Assembly: GCA_947846985.1 (NCBI GenBank)
Contig: CANTUZ010000004.1
Span: forward strand, 4,454,927 to 4,518,926
Direction: 5' to 3'
Length of the DNA: 64,000 nt
Origin: Fratercula arctica
Lineage: Eukaryota; Chordata; Aves; Charadriiformes; Alcidae
Every line of letters starts with the position of its first letter. Positions within the stretch are counted from its first letter, which is position 1. A program made the position numbers and the translations under genes. Below the pieces are notes generated by a model. The model saw nothing but the letters and a program-made list of their open reading frames with translations. It had not been told where the DNA came from and did no database searches. This document shows, one piece after another, positions 25,101 through 37,340 of the stretch.

Positions 25101-27844
25101 AGCCATCAGCAGTGAGGCCAGGTGGAGCAGCGCAGTGTCGGTGTCAGAGGGTTGTGGGTTGGGACTTTTTTTCTGGGGTGAGTTGATGTTACAGCATCAC
25201 GGGATGGGCAGAGGAAACTGCTCTGAAGTGAAATGGTATGACCAAGAGTTGTGTCCAACAGGTCAACGTCGTCTTCTTGTCCTGCTGGGTTATTTACCTC
25301 CTTGTGCAAATGGTAAGGGTGTGATCCTGTCCTGCTTAGCTATCAGCTGGACCTGTGTTTCTCTAGGTGCTTTGATGAAGTCCTTTGAGATGACAGTGGA
25401 TTCATTATTTTAGAAATTGCCAGGGTTTACTCTGGAGAGGGCGAGGTGCCAGCACCAGTGAAACAATGTCTAGCTCCTTGATTAGAAGCAAATTGTTTGA
25501 AGCTGGAATTCTTCCCAATTGGTGTTTTTAATTTAATTTTCCTGTGGAAACATTATTGAAAAAGCTGTTACAGCTACTTTGATCAAGCATTCCTGCAGCT
25601 TTAAAAATTAAAGTTCTAAGTACAGGCCTCATATGTTTCAGGCCTATATACATAATATATTTTAACATTGCTAAGGCAGCTGTGACCTCAGCACAGAAAT
25701 CTCATAAGAGGGAATGTCATGAAGCCAACCAGAAGAAGGACGGGAGGTCTAAAGCTTAAAACAGGTTCATTAAAATGTATTTTTCTAAGTTTAACAAACT
25801 AATGAGAACCACGCCTTGATCCATTTTTCTGAAAGCAGTGATCAAATGTTTTGGAGGCCAGTTTCTTTCTTATTAATAATTTTTTATTAAGAAGTATGGA
25901 AAATGTCTAATGTGATAATTATGAAGGTAAGCACAGTCTTTTTTATTATGACCATGAACATTTGTTTCTGGGATAAAATTACCCTTAAGCAACAAAGTCT
26001 CCTAGTCTTGAATATATATGCCTAGTTCTTCTAGCTATTGCTTCATACATGTCTACCGCAATGGAATACCTACTTCAGGTGGATCAAACAAACATAATCA
26101 AAATATCATAGACTTCTACCATTTCTTATTGTGTACTGTAAGCTTTCTTTCATTAAAGAGAACAAATGTGATACGTGAACCATTCAGAGGACTTGCAGCT
26201 ATAGCACCTCTTTAAACTATCCATTGATATCTACAGAAAGCAATTTAATCCAGCTCTTCTTCTCACCCCACACAACGAAAAGACAAAATTCTCAGTTTGC
26301 ATTACATTAGCCTTCATGTCTTCTTAAAGATAAATAAAGTTCCCTGAAAGTTTACTTAGAGATTAAGTGTCTTTATTCATAACAACTCTGGAAATAAATT
26401 AAATGAAAGGAGTCACAGCTTTTAGCGCTTTTTCTGCGTCTTTGTTTCAGACTATATTTTTGTTTCATCTATCCAGCACTAGGCCGCAGTGGTGGTGCTT
26501 AATCTGCAACTTAACGCCGTCATTACTGGGCTTCTGTGCCATATAACCTGTGGCCATTGCAAGCTCTTCTATAATGTCTGAAATAGATTATTTAAGTTTC
26601 TGTTCTACTTGCAAGATATAAATACTTATTTCTAAGCTTAGAGGTCTCAAAATCCAGTTAAAATATTCCCATTTTTCCCACCACTGTGTGGTCTTTCCAG
26701 ATCTCCAAACTTTATCAATAGATAACCAAAGAGAAAAGGAAGGCACATGATGAAGCAAGGAAATGTTTCCTTACGTACTGCTTAACTACAGCAGACAGCT
26801 TTTTTTTCTTTACATATGTGATATTTTTACCCTTACATTCTTCAGACTTCCCCAAGAATTGAGAAAGCTAAGGACTACTTCCAAATTTTTTGCTCCAAGA
26901 TGGCTTAGGTGTTTCTTTTTTTTTTTTCCTTGGTTTTGGGTGTTTTGTTTGAATTACCACTGTTTTGCTTCACATTATGACTAAGCAGGCTTTTAATATT
27001 AACACCTGAGCACAAAAATCAAAATTAAGAAATTGTTCCACTTGACTTAAAGCATTATGCCAGACTGTTGAAACAGTCAGCGATACCTCAGCTGTAGGAA
27101 TTAGGTGCTGATAATTGTGCATACTATCAAAGATTTCAGAACTAGTTGCTTTTCTTCTCAGTTAGGGCAGTGTAGTGTTTGACACTGCTTGTTTCACTGC
27201 GTTTAGGCTGCTCTTATGGAATGTGAGTCATACAGAGAAGAGTACAGCAGCCAAAAAAACAATAAAAAGAATAAAAGAAATAAGGAAAACTTTGTGTGAT
27301 TTAGCAGCCTACTTGGAAACAGAAAATAGAGTACTGTTTAGTTTTATGGCAGATGAAGAGAGTTGGTTTCTTGGTCTTTGAATATATATATAGCTCTGAG
27401 GTAGCATAACAAGGTGATAACTAGCCCTGACTGTAGGAAAGAATATTTCTGTGGTATATTTTCCTGGCTTCTTAAAATTGAAACTGTGTCACTTCTACTG
27501 GAAGATTTTTTCTTATCTAGCCTGCAACCTGTCCTTTTTCTTTCATTGTTTCAAGTCCACAGGCAAAAACCAGAAATGCTGGGTCTGTCTCACTGCCAGG
27601 AGGGATTTACACAAGTAGGAAGGGAAATGGACACTGATTCTTGTTCCTTTTCCACATTTGCAGCAATCGTCGGTGCACATGCATGAAGTTTCTGCTTGGG
27701 TAAAACATTAATTTCCTTCCTTTGTCAGGCAAAGCTACATTGATGGACTTTCGCCTAAAACAGATTAAAGCATATTCAGCCGCTCCCCCTCCAAACAAAA
27801 CCTCCATCCAGAGGAACTGTGGGCAGACTTATCTGCGGCACAAG

Positions 27845-27894
27845 GGCAGTGAGAAACACTAGGGGTTGGCAGTGAGAAACACTAGGGGTTGGCA
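27845..27894. repeat. Perfect 23-bp tandem duplication
   Basis: Two identical 23-bp copies (starting GGCAGTGAGAAACACTAGG) are followed by GGCA of a third. Perfect identity suggests a recent duplication. It may be variable in copy number. Confidence 0.95.
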
Positions 27895-29668
27895 CGGTCT
27901 TTAGCAGATGGACATGTTGGCAAAATGGACGTCTGGGTACTTTTATTAAACGTGTTTGGTGCCCAGCAGAATATGGAAACAACTTACTGCTGCTCCTCTT
28001 TGATGTCAAAGTGTTTTCCTGATAGTGGTATGGATTGGTTTTTTTCTGTCTGCATAGAGTGGCAGGCAGAGGTAATCTTGGAATGAGGTATTTCCTTCTC
28101 CTCATACTTATCCCTTCAGATTTTACAATGACAGCATACTGAGAGAGAACAGAAGGACTGAATAAGTGCAAAAATCAGTTTGGCACATCTGGAAAAAGCG
28201 CCCGTGAGTTTCTTTCCTTAAATGCTGCAAACAGGTGGTAACTACAGCTGTCTGAAAAAACTACTTATTCCCATGAAGAATTTTGATTATTTTTTTGAAA
28301 GCATCCCCAAAGGATGATTTTTCAATTTTGAGGTGGTTCTGATTTGCAACAAATACCATTTAAAAGGGGAGAGACAGACACTATAAAAAAGGATTCAAAA
28401 ACCACGCAAACACAATTTTCTAAAAGAACAGACTTAAGACGGGAGAATCCTGCCATACCCAGGCAGATACGGTCTTCTAGCAATAATTTCCAACATCTCC
28501 GTTGGCTGATATGCCGGAGGAATTAAAAGTTTTCACAGCTAATGAGATTTTCATGCTTTATTTCAAGGTCACAGTAAATTAAATACACATGAGCTTAATG
28601 GGAGGAACAGGGGACTGTCACCCCATAGGTGGTGGCCTGTCTTGGGGCTGAAGCTGCATGGGGATCTCTGATCTGTACTCAAACCTGTGAACTATGGATT
28701 AATACTGAAATAATTTAAAATTCCTACAGCAGTGCACCCATATGGAGATAAATGACTTTAAATGCACCTTTAAGCAATTGTGGAAATTTCTAAGCTAAGA
28801 ACTTATTCATATGAAATTGCGATAAAGCTCTGAACATGAACTGAAATTTGAAAACTGTAGCTTTTGGCTGCCTTTCAAGAAAGGCATTTTATTTTCACTC
28901 TGCACTTAGTAATCCAGAATGAAAATACAAGTGAGATCGAAGGGTAACTGCTATGTGCCATGTTGCATTGATTGTGGAAGTTATTTTATATAGTTCTGTG
29001 AATGCACAAGTTGCCACAATCTTTTCATGATTTTATTTATAAAAATCCTGCACAGTAAGGTGGCTGTCGGTAGATACTAAGACTAATGCGTGAGACAACT
29101 GTTTACCTTGTACTTGCAAGAAAACAAGCTGGAATGGCAAGACTGTTTCACGTAAATGGTGCCCTCACATAGTTTCACCATTTCTCTGTCAATGCTGTCT
29201 TCGTTCCCTCTCCCTTTATTGTCTGACTTTTATGACTCATTTTAGTTTTAGAATTGCCAACATGAAGTCTTTACTTTTCTGCTTGTCTGAAAAGCACCTT
29301 GCAAACCTAGAGACAAATAAATAACATTAGTGATTAATGCTTCATCAGTTGTAGTTCTTGGCCTTAGCATTGACTCTGGTGCACACACCAGCCATGAAAC
29401 TAGCATTAAAAATTACTTCCTCTTAGACCTCAGTGTGGTGTCACACACGATGCGTGTAAAACAGCACCATGTGCCTATGGTTGTTTTGAACTATGGATGT
29501 AGTCATTCAGTTTGCAGTATAAATTTTCTCTTCTGGAAGCTTTCAAAGAGGATGTCCTTTACTACTATTTATATAAATGCGTATCATAGAATGATTGAAT
29601 GGATGGATTCAGTGCGCCCACCATCCTCCAGTGTTTTTTTCCTTGGTGCCCGCAATGCTGGTACTCAC
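27895..29668. other. No gene seen; non-coding sequence
   Basis: No recognisable repeat or gene. A plus-strand frame at 28344-28526 has a fairly protein-like, Arg/Lys/Thr/Ser-rich peptide and several CpGs, but lacks flanking splice sites that I can pair. Confidence 0.5.
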
Positions 29669-29799
29669 AGCCATGTCTGAGTGCTGCTGTGGATGTGCCG
29701 GTGATGGCAGTCTCCGTTGCTTCCCCACCAGCAGCCAGGCTGCTCTTCTTTCTCTCCTCTGGAGCTTTCGTTTCCTTTTCCTGCTCTTCATTTTCTATT
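29669..29799 (-). other. Exon-like block, minus strand, 131 bp
   Basis: The minus-strand acceptor TTGTGTTACAG is followed by a 131-bp segment ending in CATGGCT then GTGAGTACC, a strong donor. One frame gives a highly charged peptide (IENEEQEKETKAPEERKK followed by an Ala/Thr/Gly-rich part). A second frame is also open and is very Arg/Lys-rich. The charged composition resembles a disordered or coiled-coil linker exon of a cytoplasmic protein, but I cannot name a family. It is among the better splice-bounded blocks in the window. A non-coding exon is equally possible. Confidence 0.38.
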
Positions 29800-29882
29800 C
29801 TGTAACACAATTGTGAAAATCATGTACAGAAAATCAATACACTAATTTTAGATTTCATTCAGTGAAGCTTATGGCCAGTCTG

Positions 29883-29883
29883 T

Positions 29884-29930
<47 letters not shown>

Positions 29931-29933
29931 TTT
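29883..29933. repeat. (TTTA)n microsatellite, 51 bp
   Basis: Nearly 13 uninterrupted copies of TTTA. Long pure tetranucleotide tracts are usually polymorphic in length. It lies about 80 bp from the acceptor of the exon-like block at 29669-29799. Confidence 0.98.
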
Positions 29934-31263
29934 CTGTAAGAATGAAGCTTTGCTATAATCCTACCTCTGCCTCCATAAGTTTTCATTCCTCAATTCACAG
30001 AAAGTTTGTAGGAATCTGTCCAGGTCCCTGACAGAGCACTCTGTAGTCCTGAGGGCAGAGATAAGCAGCTCCATGCTGCTCTGGGTGGACCTTTTTCTAC
30101 CTGTAGTTTTCTACCTACTTCACCATGCCCTCTCTATGAGACAAGCTCTTAAGGATGGGGGATAAGCTTCTTTCAAAGTACCATCGTTGTTCTAATTAAC
30201 AAAGAAAACCTTGTTTTAATTAACAAATGCTCTGCTGCAAATAAGCTCAACAGTTCAAAAAAATAAAAACAAAAAAAAAATGGAGGTAGCAGTTAAATAC
30301 TAAACAAAATAAGTGCACATACGTACTTCATGGAAATCACCGGTTTTCATACTCCTATTGTGCGCAAGTGAGTCTTCATCCGTGGAGCTTCTTGGACTAA
30401 TGTTAAAATGCTTACTTTTTCTCCAAACAAACAAAAAATTGCTCCTTTTAATTCCAGTTCAAATTGGTGAAAGTCTGGGGGAAAAGAAACAGACAAACAA
30501 ACAAGGAAATGTTTTATATTTGGGTTTATCTTTTCATTTTGTGGCAGATGGGTTTGGTTTTTTTAACAGCCACCTTTTAAAATCAGTATGTTATTTTGTC
30601 ATTTCTTTGTAAAAGAGTAACAGCGCTGAATCTTTATCATATTGACTGTTTTACAAGTTTTCATCTGGGGTCCAAGATAATACACAGCATTGTTATTGCA
30701 TTATTATTTTTCATTTGTATCCTATTGATTTGCTGCCAGTAACTTACAGGTCAATTTACAAAAAGATAGGGTATGATTTATTTTTTTTCTAAAAGATTAT
30801 GCCACAATGGGAACGCTTTTATAAGGCTGTCAGATCTTTAGGTTTGTTTTTTTTTCTCTCAGGAGGGCAAGACATTCATAGATTAGTGGCGTGGTTCCAC
30901 CTGGATTTACACCCAGAGTATCCATGACTTTCATATAATTCATCTGAATAAGTGGCTATACACAAGCCTACACTTAAATTGGAACTTTACTCCTAGGGAA
31001 TGATTCTTTTCTCATTTCTCCCTGTATAACTCAGAAATAATAAAAAGTCATTATAGTTACACTCCTGTAAAAGAGATGGGAGGGAAGACTTTGTACGTCT
31101 AATGACAACAAGCTGCCAAGGTTTAACATCTCCAAATGACAGGTACTAAAAATATACATGAAAAATTATTTTTGGCACTGGCCAGGCCAATGTTGGCACT
31201 GACAGGGTGTGTCCTTTCTACCCGGTTAGTAGTGCCTTGCCCTGCCCCGAGAAGCTGCAGTAC
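29934..31263. other. No gene seen; non-coding sequence
   Basis: AT-rich with short A runs. Around 30190-30230 the motif TTAATTAACAAA or a close variant occurs twice. No exon, RNA gene or mobile element was recognised. Confidence 0.5.
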
Positions 31264-31370
31264 CTTTCCAAAGCGTTAGCGTGGGACCACCAGTGAGCCC
31301 AGTTCAGAGCCCTTTGAGCCTGACCTGCCACTGGAGCAGGGCTGGAGAGGCCCTGCCTCCGAGGTCGTAT
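31264..31370 (-). other. Exon-like block, minus strand, 107 bp
   Basis: The minus-strand acceptor GCTTTCTGGTACAG precedes a GC-rich segment with several CpGs and a frame beginning IRPRRQGLSSPAPVAGQAQR. The donor is GGAAAG then GTACTG, acceptable but not strong. The peptide is low-complexity and matches no family that I know. Inclusion in a minus-strand transcript with the neighbouring blocks is inference. Confidence 0.25.
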
Positions 31371-34300
31371 CTGTACCAGAAAGCATACCATCAGGCCACA
31401 CATATGCAAATTTTCTATATTTTCACCCAAATGCTTCCGAGCGATGTACTGAGGACACCAAGGTCAGAAAAGTCTGCCATAGTAATTACAGTTTATTAGC
31501 AAGTAGTAGTAGTCCAGTTACTACCAACTTCGTACTTAGAAGGCCCACTTTTCAAAAAAAGTAAGAAACCTTAACCAAATTTTCCTTATTATTTATATTT
31601 ACCATCATTAGAATTTAGCTACTAGGAAAGCAAGGATTGTAACAGTATGTAAAATTGCCCAAGTACACATATTCTTTTTTATTCCTTAAATATGGAACTC
31701 CTACTACATTAACTTACAGAGCTTATTTTTTTAATTATTCAATGCAAAATGTGTTAAATGCTGTAGGCTGATGGATATATACACCCGTATGTGTACTATT
31801 ATTTTTCTCTGGAATCCATCCAGGTAAATCCAACCCACAGTGAGGAACTTACTGTTCATGTTCTGTCTACAGTGTACTGAATTTCCCTGGCATCTTTTCA
31901 ATGGGAGCAATTTTGAGGAGAATTTTTTTATAGCGTAGAATACCTTTTTTTGCCAGTGAAAATTTTCAGTTTTGGAATTGGGTTAATGTTTCATCCTGGT
32001 TCATGGTGCGGAATTGGGTGTTAAACCATAATCTTACAACACAGGGTCACTTGAATAATCTTCCCAGTTTGGGTAATTTTATTCTAAATTGCAGATCATT
32101 TCCTGAGCTCAAAAGTAAGACAGTCCAAATGAACTTCTCATTCATAATGTGTCCCATGACAACAGAATAATCAAGGCGATACCTATATGTTGTAGGAATA
32201 CTTGAAAGAACGTTTTAGTTTGTTTTCTTCTCTTACTTATGTTTTGTTTCACGTTTTGACACCATTGGAATACAACAGTATTAGACAGGAGAGATGTCCT
32301 GCTTAAAACAGAGGTATAAAATCACAAAATGTGCTGTGTCTGGTTGTTAAATGCAACTTAAATCATATTTATAATAAGCATCGCTTCATTCTTTTGACTG
32401 AGAAAATGTAAAAAAGTAATGAAATACAAGTTACCTAAATGTCTGTCTCTAAAGATAGTTCATGTGCAATAAATAATTAATTACATTAATTACATATTTT
32501 TCAGCAATAAAATACAGTCCCTCATCATAGGCTCATCATAGATATTAAACTCTTCTTCCGGAAGGTCTCTATTTAATACACTTTTTATAGTTTGGTATAG
32601 CCCTAGTCCTGGACAATGTCAAATGGGTCAGCTCCTGTCAAGGTAGAGTGCATCCTTCCACAACCCGTAGGTCTCTGAAGGGTTACTGATGCGCCGTCTG
32701 TTGACTTGGCTCTTAGAATGTGAATAATTCGTGGCAGGATCCCAAATGATGAATAAAGGTTCGAATCTGTGTAGGGCATAAACATATTTATCTCGCTTTA
32801 ACACAATTACTTAATTTTATTACCCAATAATAAGGTAGCTCTTTTGGAAATTTTTGTATGTAAAGCCATCCTTACTTTTTGCTAAGTTATGAAAGTACAT
32901 TACAGTGCTTTGGCAGAAAAACACCAAAACCTTTTATACAGTGCTATTACAGAAGAACTGCCCGAGCAAATCAAGTTATCAGTCTGCACATCAGAGCCTT
33001 AATCATCCGAGTCTCGCTCTTGCATGCAGAAGCCAACGTGATAGTAATTCATATTATAATAACCTCTAATTTAAGTTCAGATGGCATTGCAGAACCAGCA
33101 AAATGTTTAGATTTTTGGTTTCTGATGTGAGGGTTTATCAGCTCAGGTTTTTAGAGGGCATTTGATGGCTAACCTTTGTCAATGCCGTAACTGTTTACTG
33201 TGTAGAGCTATTGTGTTCGTTTTGTGGACAGAGAGATAACATTGCATAGATATTGTCAATGATCCCTTAACTGTCAATCAAAATTTAACTACTTCCCATG
33301 CACCAGGGGTAAAATGTACATCTATAAGCTGGTTTTCTGGTGTAGAGAAGCCAAAATTTCATGCTAGATCAAATCACGTAGATTAAATGTCAACAGCCAT
33401 AAACTTCAAGTAGGACTTGGAAACTCAATTACTGGATTATGCTGGAGCATTCTAATTCTTCGTAAATCTTTTATATGTATTTTGGTATCATTAAGGAATT
33501 TCTATAATGATAAACTGTTGTGTGCTTAAAAAATAGAACCCAATATTAATCTTTTTAATAAAACCTCTATTAGGAAGCAAGCGCTTCCTTAAAATGAAAA
33601 TTCATTGTCACAATCTAGGAGTGGCTGAAGTGATGAATAGATGCATTAGTGTGGGGAGGACATCCTATCGCGACCATAAAAGCAACTTCTGAGTGTTTGG
33701 TTGTGTTTCTGTTCCTACAGCAAATCTGTCATTCAGCAACATCAGGGTGTTTTTAGGTAGGGCATCCTCCTGCTATACAATTTCATAGTGTAGCATGGCT
33801 GTCTTTACAAGTAATTCTTTTCTGGTATTTTGTATTTCCAAATATTTGTTCTTCCATGTTGATTCAGAGTATTATTTACAAAATATATGTGTACGTGCAG
33901 TTCATATTGCTAGGTTTGTTGGGGTTTTTTCCTTAGCAAAATATAAAGTGTGTCAAAAGGCTACCTAACATTTACACTAAAAGGGGAAAACCAGGTGTCC
34001 TGACAGCTTCTTGGCTTGATGAAAGCCCACTGAAGACAGACTTATTTTTACAGATTTCAGTGGTGTGGCCATGGAGGATGCTTCTGGACAAAAGCTAAAA
34101 GTTTAAGTGTATGTGGCAACTGTTTTCTCTCAGACTTCTTTTCTGTACATATCTCTAGCCCAGCAGTGAAGAGGAGAGCAGTGATCTGTACGGTTTCTCT
34201 TTTCTGTCATTATTAACCAAACTGGAAGTTATTTTTGGTCAGAAAAATTTTTAAAAGAAATTAATAGAAAGAAAAACTTTAATTTTATTGTTTATGACAT

Positions 34301-34907
34301 AACAATGGGGCTGACACTCTTATTCCACTGTCTCTGGTGCATAATCTATGATTCAGAAGTATGTCCTGGTACATCCCAGTCTCCCAGGTTTTCTGTTCGG
34401 GATAGTTTTCTCTTTTTTGCATTCTGAAGCTATCTAAACATTACAGGAGTGAATCTAGTTATTATGATTTTCAATTGTGGGTTGCTTTTTTTTGCTTTAG
34501 TAATATTTCAGAAGCCCGTTTTCCAGGGACTCTTAATTAGTTCTCTGAAAATTAAGCACACAGGCACCATAACTACCTCCCTTTCCCCCATGACATCCAT
34601 CAGCATTATTAAATGACTCTAATAACACCACGGTTGCTAGAAATCCTGTTGAGATCTAACAAGTGGCCATATGCTACTCTCAAATAGAAAAAAGCAGAAG
34701 GGAGCAAAACACACCTGAAAACCTGTCAAATGTGGGCAGAGCTGAGAGCTTACTACATTCCCCCTTTCGTATCCCATCTCCCTGGGAGATCTTTTTGCAA
34801 GGGGAGAACTCATTAGCAGCAAGCAATGAAGTGGCAATACTCTGTGAAAAGCTGGGATTCAGGCATATTTTCCATCATGAAGGTATTTCTTACTGGCAGG
34901 CAGGCTA
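31371..34907. other. No confirmed gene; one weak minus-strand terminal block
   Basis: Mostly AT-rich DNA. At 32603-32766 on the minus strand, GCCCTACACAG is followed by a 54-codon frame (starting SNLYSSFGILPRIIHILRAK) that ends in TAG, resembling a terminal exon. I see no polyadenylation signal close behind it. Positions 32940-33110 have a high-complexity, CpG-containing look that could reflect a conserved non-coding element, which only alignment could show. Confidence 0.4.
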
Positions 34908-35088
34908 TTAGTAATTCCCATTTGCTCCCTGCAAATCTCCCTGGGCCCAGAAGAGAAAAAGTCCATTTAGCCGATCATGTGTGAATTTGTGCTGGGAAGA
35001 AGGTGCAGCGATGCACAGGTCATTCGCCTCCTCTGTGCCTGGTTTGCTCTCAGTGTGCTCTGTGAGTAGGAATCCTTTGGCTCCTGAA
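34908..35088 (-). other. Exon-like block, minus strand, stop-terminated
   Basis: The acceptor GTTGTCTGTCAG opens a frame of about 59 codons, beginning SSGAKGFLLTEHTESKPGTE, to a stop at 34910-34908. The peptide composition is protein-like and the frame ends without a clear donor, as a terminal coding exon would. No polyadenylation signal or family match was seen. Confidence 0.22.
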
Positions 35089-35162
35089 CTGACAGACAAC
35101 TGATCAAATACTGGGAAATTAGATTTTAAAAGATACAGATTTTAACGTGTCATCACTCGGGG

Positions 35163-35180
35163 GGTGTGTGTGTGTGTGTT
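35163..35180. repeat. Short (GT)n microsatellite
   Basis: About nine GT dinucleotide units follow a run of G. It is too short to be strongly polymorphic. Confidence 0.85.
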
Positions 35181-35290
35181 TGCAATTTGTGTATGCATAA
35201 TTTTCCCTGAATTCGTAAGCTATGTCCTAATTTTTCTTCTTTGAATTCTCAATGTGTTATTTTCAGATTTGTGTGTTTCTGTAAGTAAAT

Positions 35291-35806
35291 ATGCATTTAA
35301 CCCAATACATATTTAATTGTAGGCTATGTAGTGTCTTATACAAATTATTTCACGTTCTTTACCCCATTACAAAGAATTTGTCTTGGCCTTTGAAATGGAG
35401 AAATCTGTACAATGGAGGGGAAGTGCCTTCACCTGATGACGCTGAAGGAGACTGTGGATCCCAGCCTGCGCTGTGGTTTGCAGTGTCATGGGAACTGGGA
35501 TCCCTTGCCTCATCCAGTGGCAAAACAGCATCTGGCTTCTTTGGGAGGTTACCAGCCGGCTTTAGAAGGTCTGAATGCACAAGCTTAGAAAATCCAGGTG
35601 GAAAAAAAAAACAACCTAAGCTCTTGAAATGGCATTTAGTTTTGTCATTAAATCCAATGAAGGTCAGGATTTGTTCCCAGATATTTAGAGAAGACTTTAT
35701 GAATCCTGTCCCTCTCTGGTGCATAATGCATTATCTGCACTTCCAATTTCTGCAAAGTCAGCTTTGTTCTGCATATCCTGTGCCTGCAATTGCTTGCAGG
35801 AGCTAG
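35291..35806 (+). other. Unassigned 171-codon open frame
   Basis: This is the longest plus-strand open frame in the window. The N-terminal part is hydrophobic and Tyr/Cys-rich, the middle (codons about 45-110) is Gly/Ser/Pro-rich, and the C-terminal part is hydrophobic again. The opposite strand is also open over 121 codons (35359-35724). I recognise no domain, and there is no Kozak-like context or signal peptide that makes the first ATG convincing. It lies about 0.5 kb upstream of the plus-strand exon-like chain at 36342-37478, so it could be an upstream exon, a decayed gene copy or chance. Confidence 0.2.
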
Positions 35807-36341
35807 TTAACCAGCCATGCAGTACAGCTTGCCATATAATTTCTTTCTATATTGTGGAAGCCATCAACTGTCTGTGAAACCCCTTGTTCTAAGACTAGAA
35901 AAGCACTTGCTGTGGGACTGTAGAAACCTTGACTGCCTGCTTTGGGAAACACCCTCCCTGTCTTTCAGGGAGAAGAGGTTGTGTATGGTCCTTGATTCAG
36001 CACACGCCAGATTCTCAACTCACTGACAACCAGTAGCATCCCTGCAGTTAGAGAAACTAAAGATGATCCACGGTTATTCCAGCACAGCTATATTCATCTT
36101 TCAGGACTGCCTTTTTTCTGCACAGTAGCTTTCATTCAGCAAATTAAACTTAGTAGCCAAGTCCATTCCTTAGTCTCTGGTCTTTAATGCGGGATCTTTT
36201 CTTTTTTTCAGCCAGAACATTCCCTACTCTCTTATTATTCCCTTCAGCAATATATGATCATGCTCTTCTTAAAATATTTATATCACTTCAAGTACCCATA
36301 CCAAAAAATCCCTTTTCTTCTTGTTCTCTCTTTTTTGGCAG

Positions 36342-36409
36342 GACATCTTCCCAGGGATGATGTGTCACCACTTGAAGATTAATCTCACAAAGGACAAATC
36401 AATTCTGAA
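36342..36409 (+). other. Exon-like block 1 of plus-strand chain, 68 bp
   Basis: A strong acceptor (TTCTCTCTTTTTTGGCAG) precedes a 68-bp segment ending in TTCTGAA then GTGAGTAC, a strong donor. The frame reads DIFPGMMCHHLKINLTKDKS and leaves two bases that join in frame to the next block at 36647. The intron would be 237 bp, short but normal for a bird. I do not recognise the peptide. The identity of any upstream exon is unknown. Confidence 0.35.
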
Positions 36410-36646
36410 GTGAGTACTAGTGCTACTTTTTAACAATTAGCATTCCTCTTTCCGATGGCTCTTCCTTTTTAATAAGGTCTAAACACGTCAAGTCATTCTG
36501 GCACATTCCCTAAAGCATTTAACCACCTAAGGACAGACATGGGCATCTTCAAAAATTTCTGAATTAGTTCAGAATGAGGCAACAATGCACATATTTTATC
36601 ACTAAAACACCATACCAAAGGAACTGTCAGATTTTCTATCTTTCAG

Positions 36647-36728
36647 TGACTTCAGATGGCGACTTGGTGCCTTGTTGGATATGCATGTACTTAACATAAG
36701 ATACCTGGACGAATTCCAGGGCCACGCG
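36647..36728 (+). other. Exon-like block 2 of plus-strand chain, 82 bp
   Basis: The acceptor is TTTTCTATCTTTCAG and the donor CACGCG then GTGAGT. Spliced to the 68-bp block, the frame continues without a stop for 50 codons in total. This part reads DFRWRLGALLDMHVLNIRYL and is amphipathic and helix-like, more protein-like than most frames here. It ends in phase 0. No family was recognised. Confidence 0.35.
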
Positions 36729-37340
36729 GTGAGTTTATTTACCATGTGTTATACAGTTGGCGAGTCTAAATGATCTAATGATCTTATGCCCAGAAAATCT
36801 CTTACTCTACATAATACTCTTGACCTTTTCCTCTGTCATTCATTTATCTGCACTCAGAAAAGTCTGGCATGTTGCTTATTTTATTGATGGCACGCTGCGT
36901 GTCCTAGGATGATCGTTAATGTGCTGTAATTCTTTATACAGTCATTACAGCACTATTAGAGACCTCAGTCTTGGTCTTTATATGGTCATTGGAAGAATTT
37001 TACATAGGTTGTTATTACTGTTGCACTGTCTTGCACTACTCAGTAAATACTAGGCAGCCATTACAGAAAGGGTTTCTTACCATCAAACCTGTACACAGTA
37101 AGTTGATGAAATATGTTTCAGAGGTGTAATTCACCCATCCACCAGAGCGCAATAAAACACCATCTTTATTTCTGATTTTATTGGTTCTGTCTGCTCTCAT
37201 CTGGTGCCTGAACACTTTATCTGTTCACACTGCTTTTTTCTAATGCAATAAAAAGAGCAGACAGGATTCTGCCCTTTATTTAAAATGTTTTGCCACCTTC
37301 AGAGGTAAGTAACAGCCACTTTTCTTTTACATATTTTCAG

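Larger units (their letters stand above)
17677..27844. other. No gene seen; non-coding sequence
   Basis: About 10 kb of AT-rich DNA. I saw no CR1 copy and no convincing coding exon. Weak candidates, such as 19750-20010 on the minus strand with an internal CTTGTG then GTAAGT donor, lack partners. Listed separately are a C-rich run at 18420 and a 27-T run at 19166. Confidence 0.5.

Noticed and set aside
29595..29816. Plus-strand frames over the 29.7 kb block
   Set aside because: They are the antisense of the minus-strand exon-like block, whose splice signals are on the minus strand.
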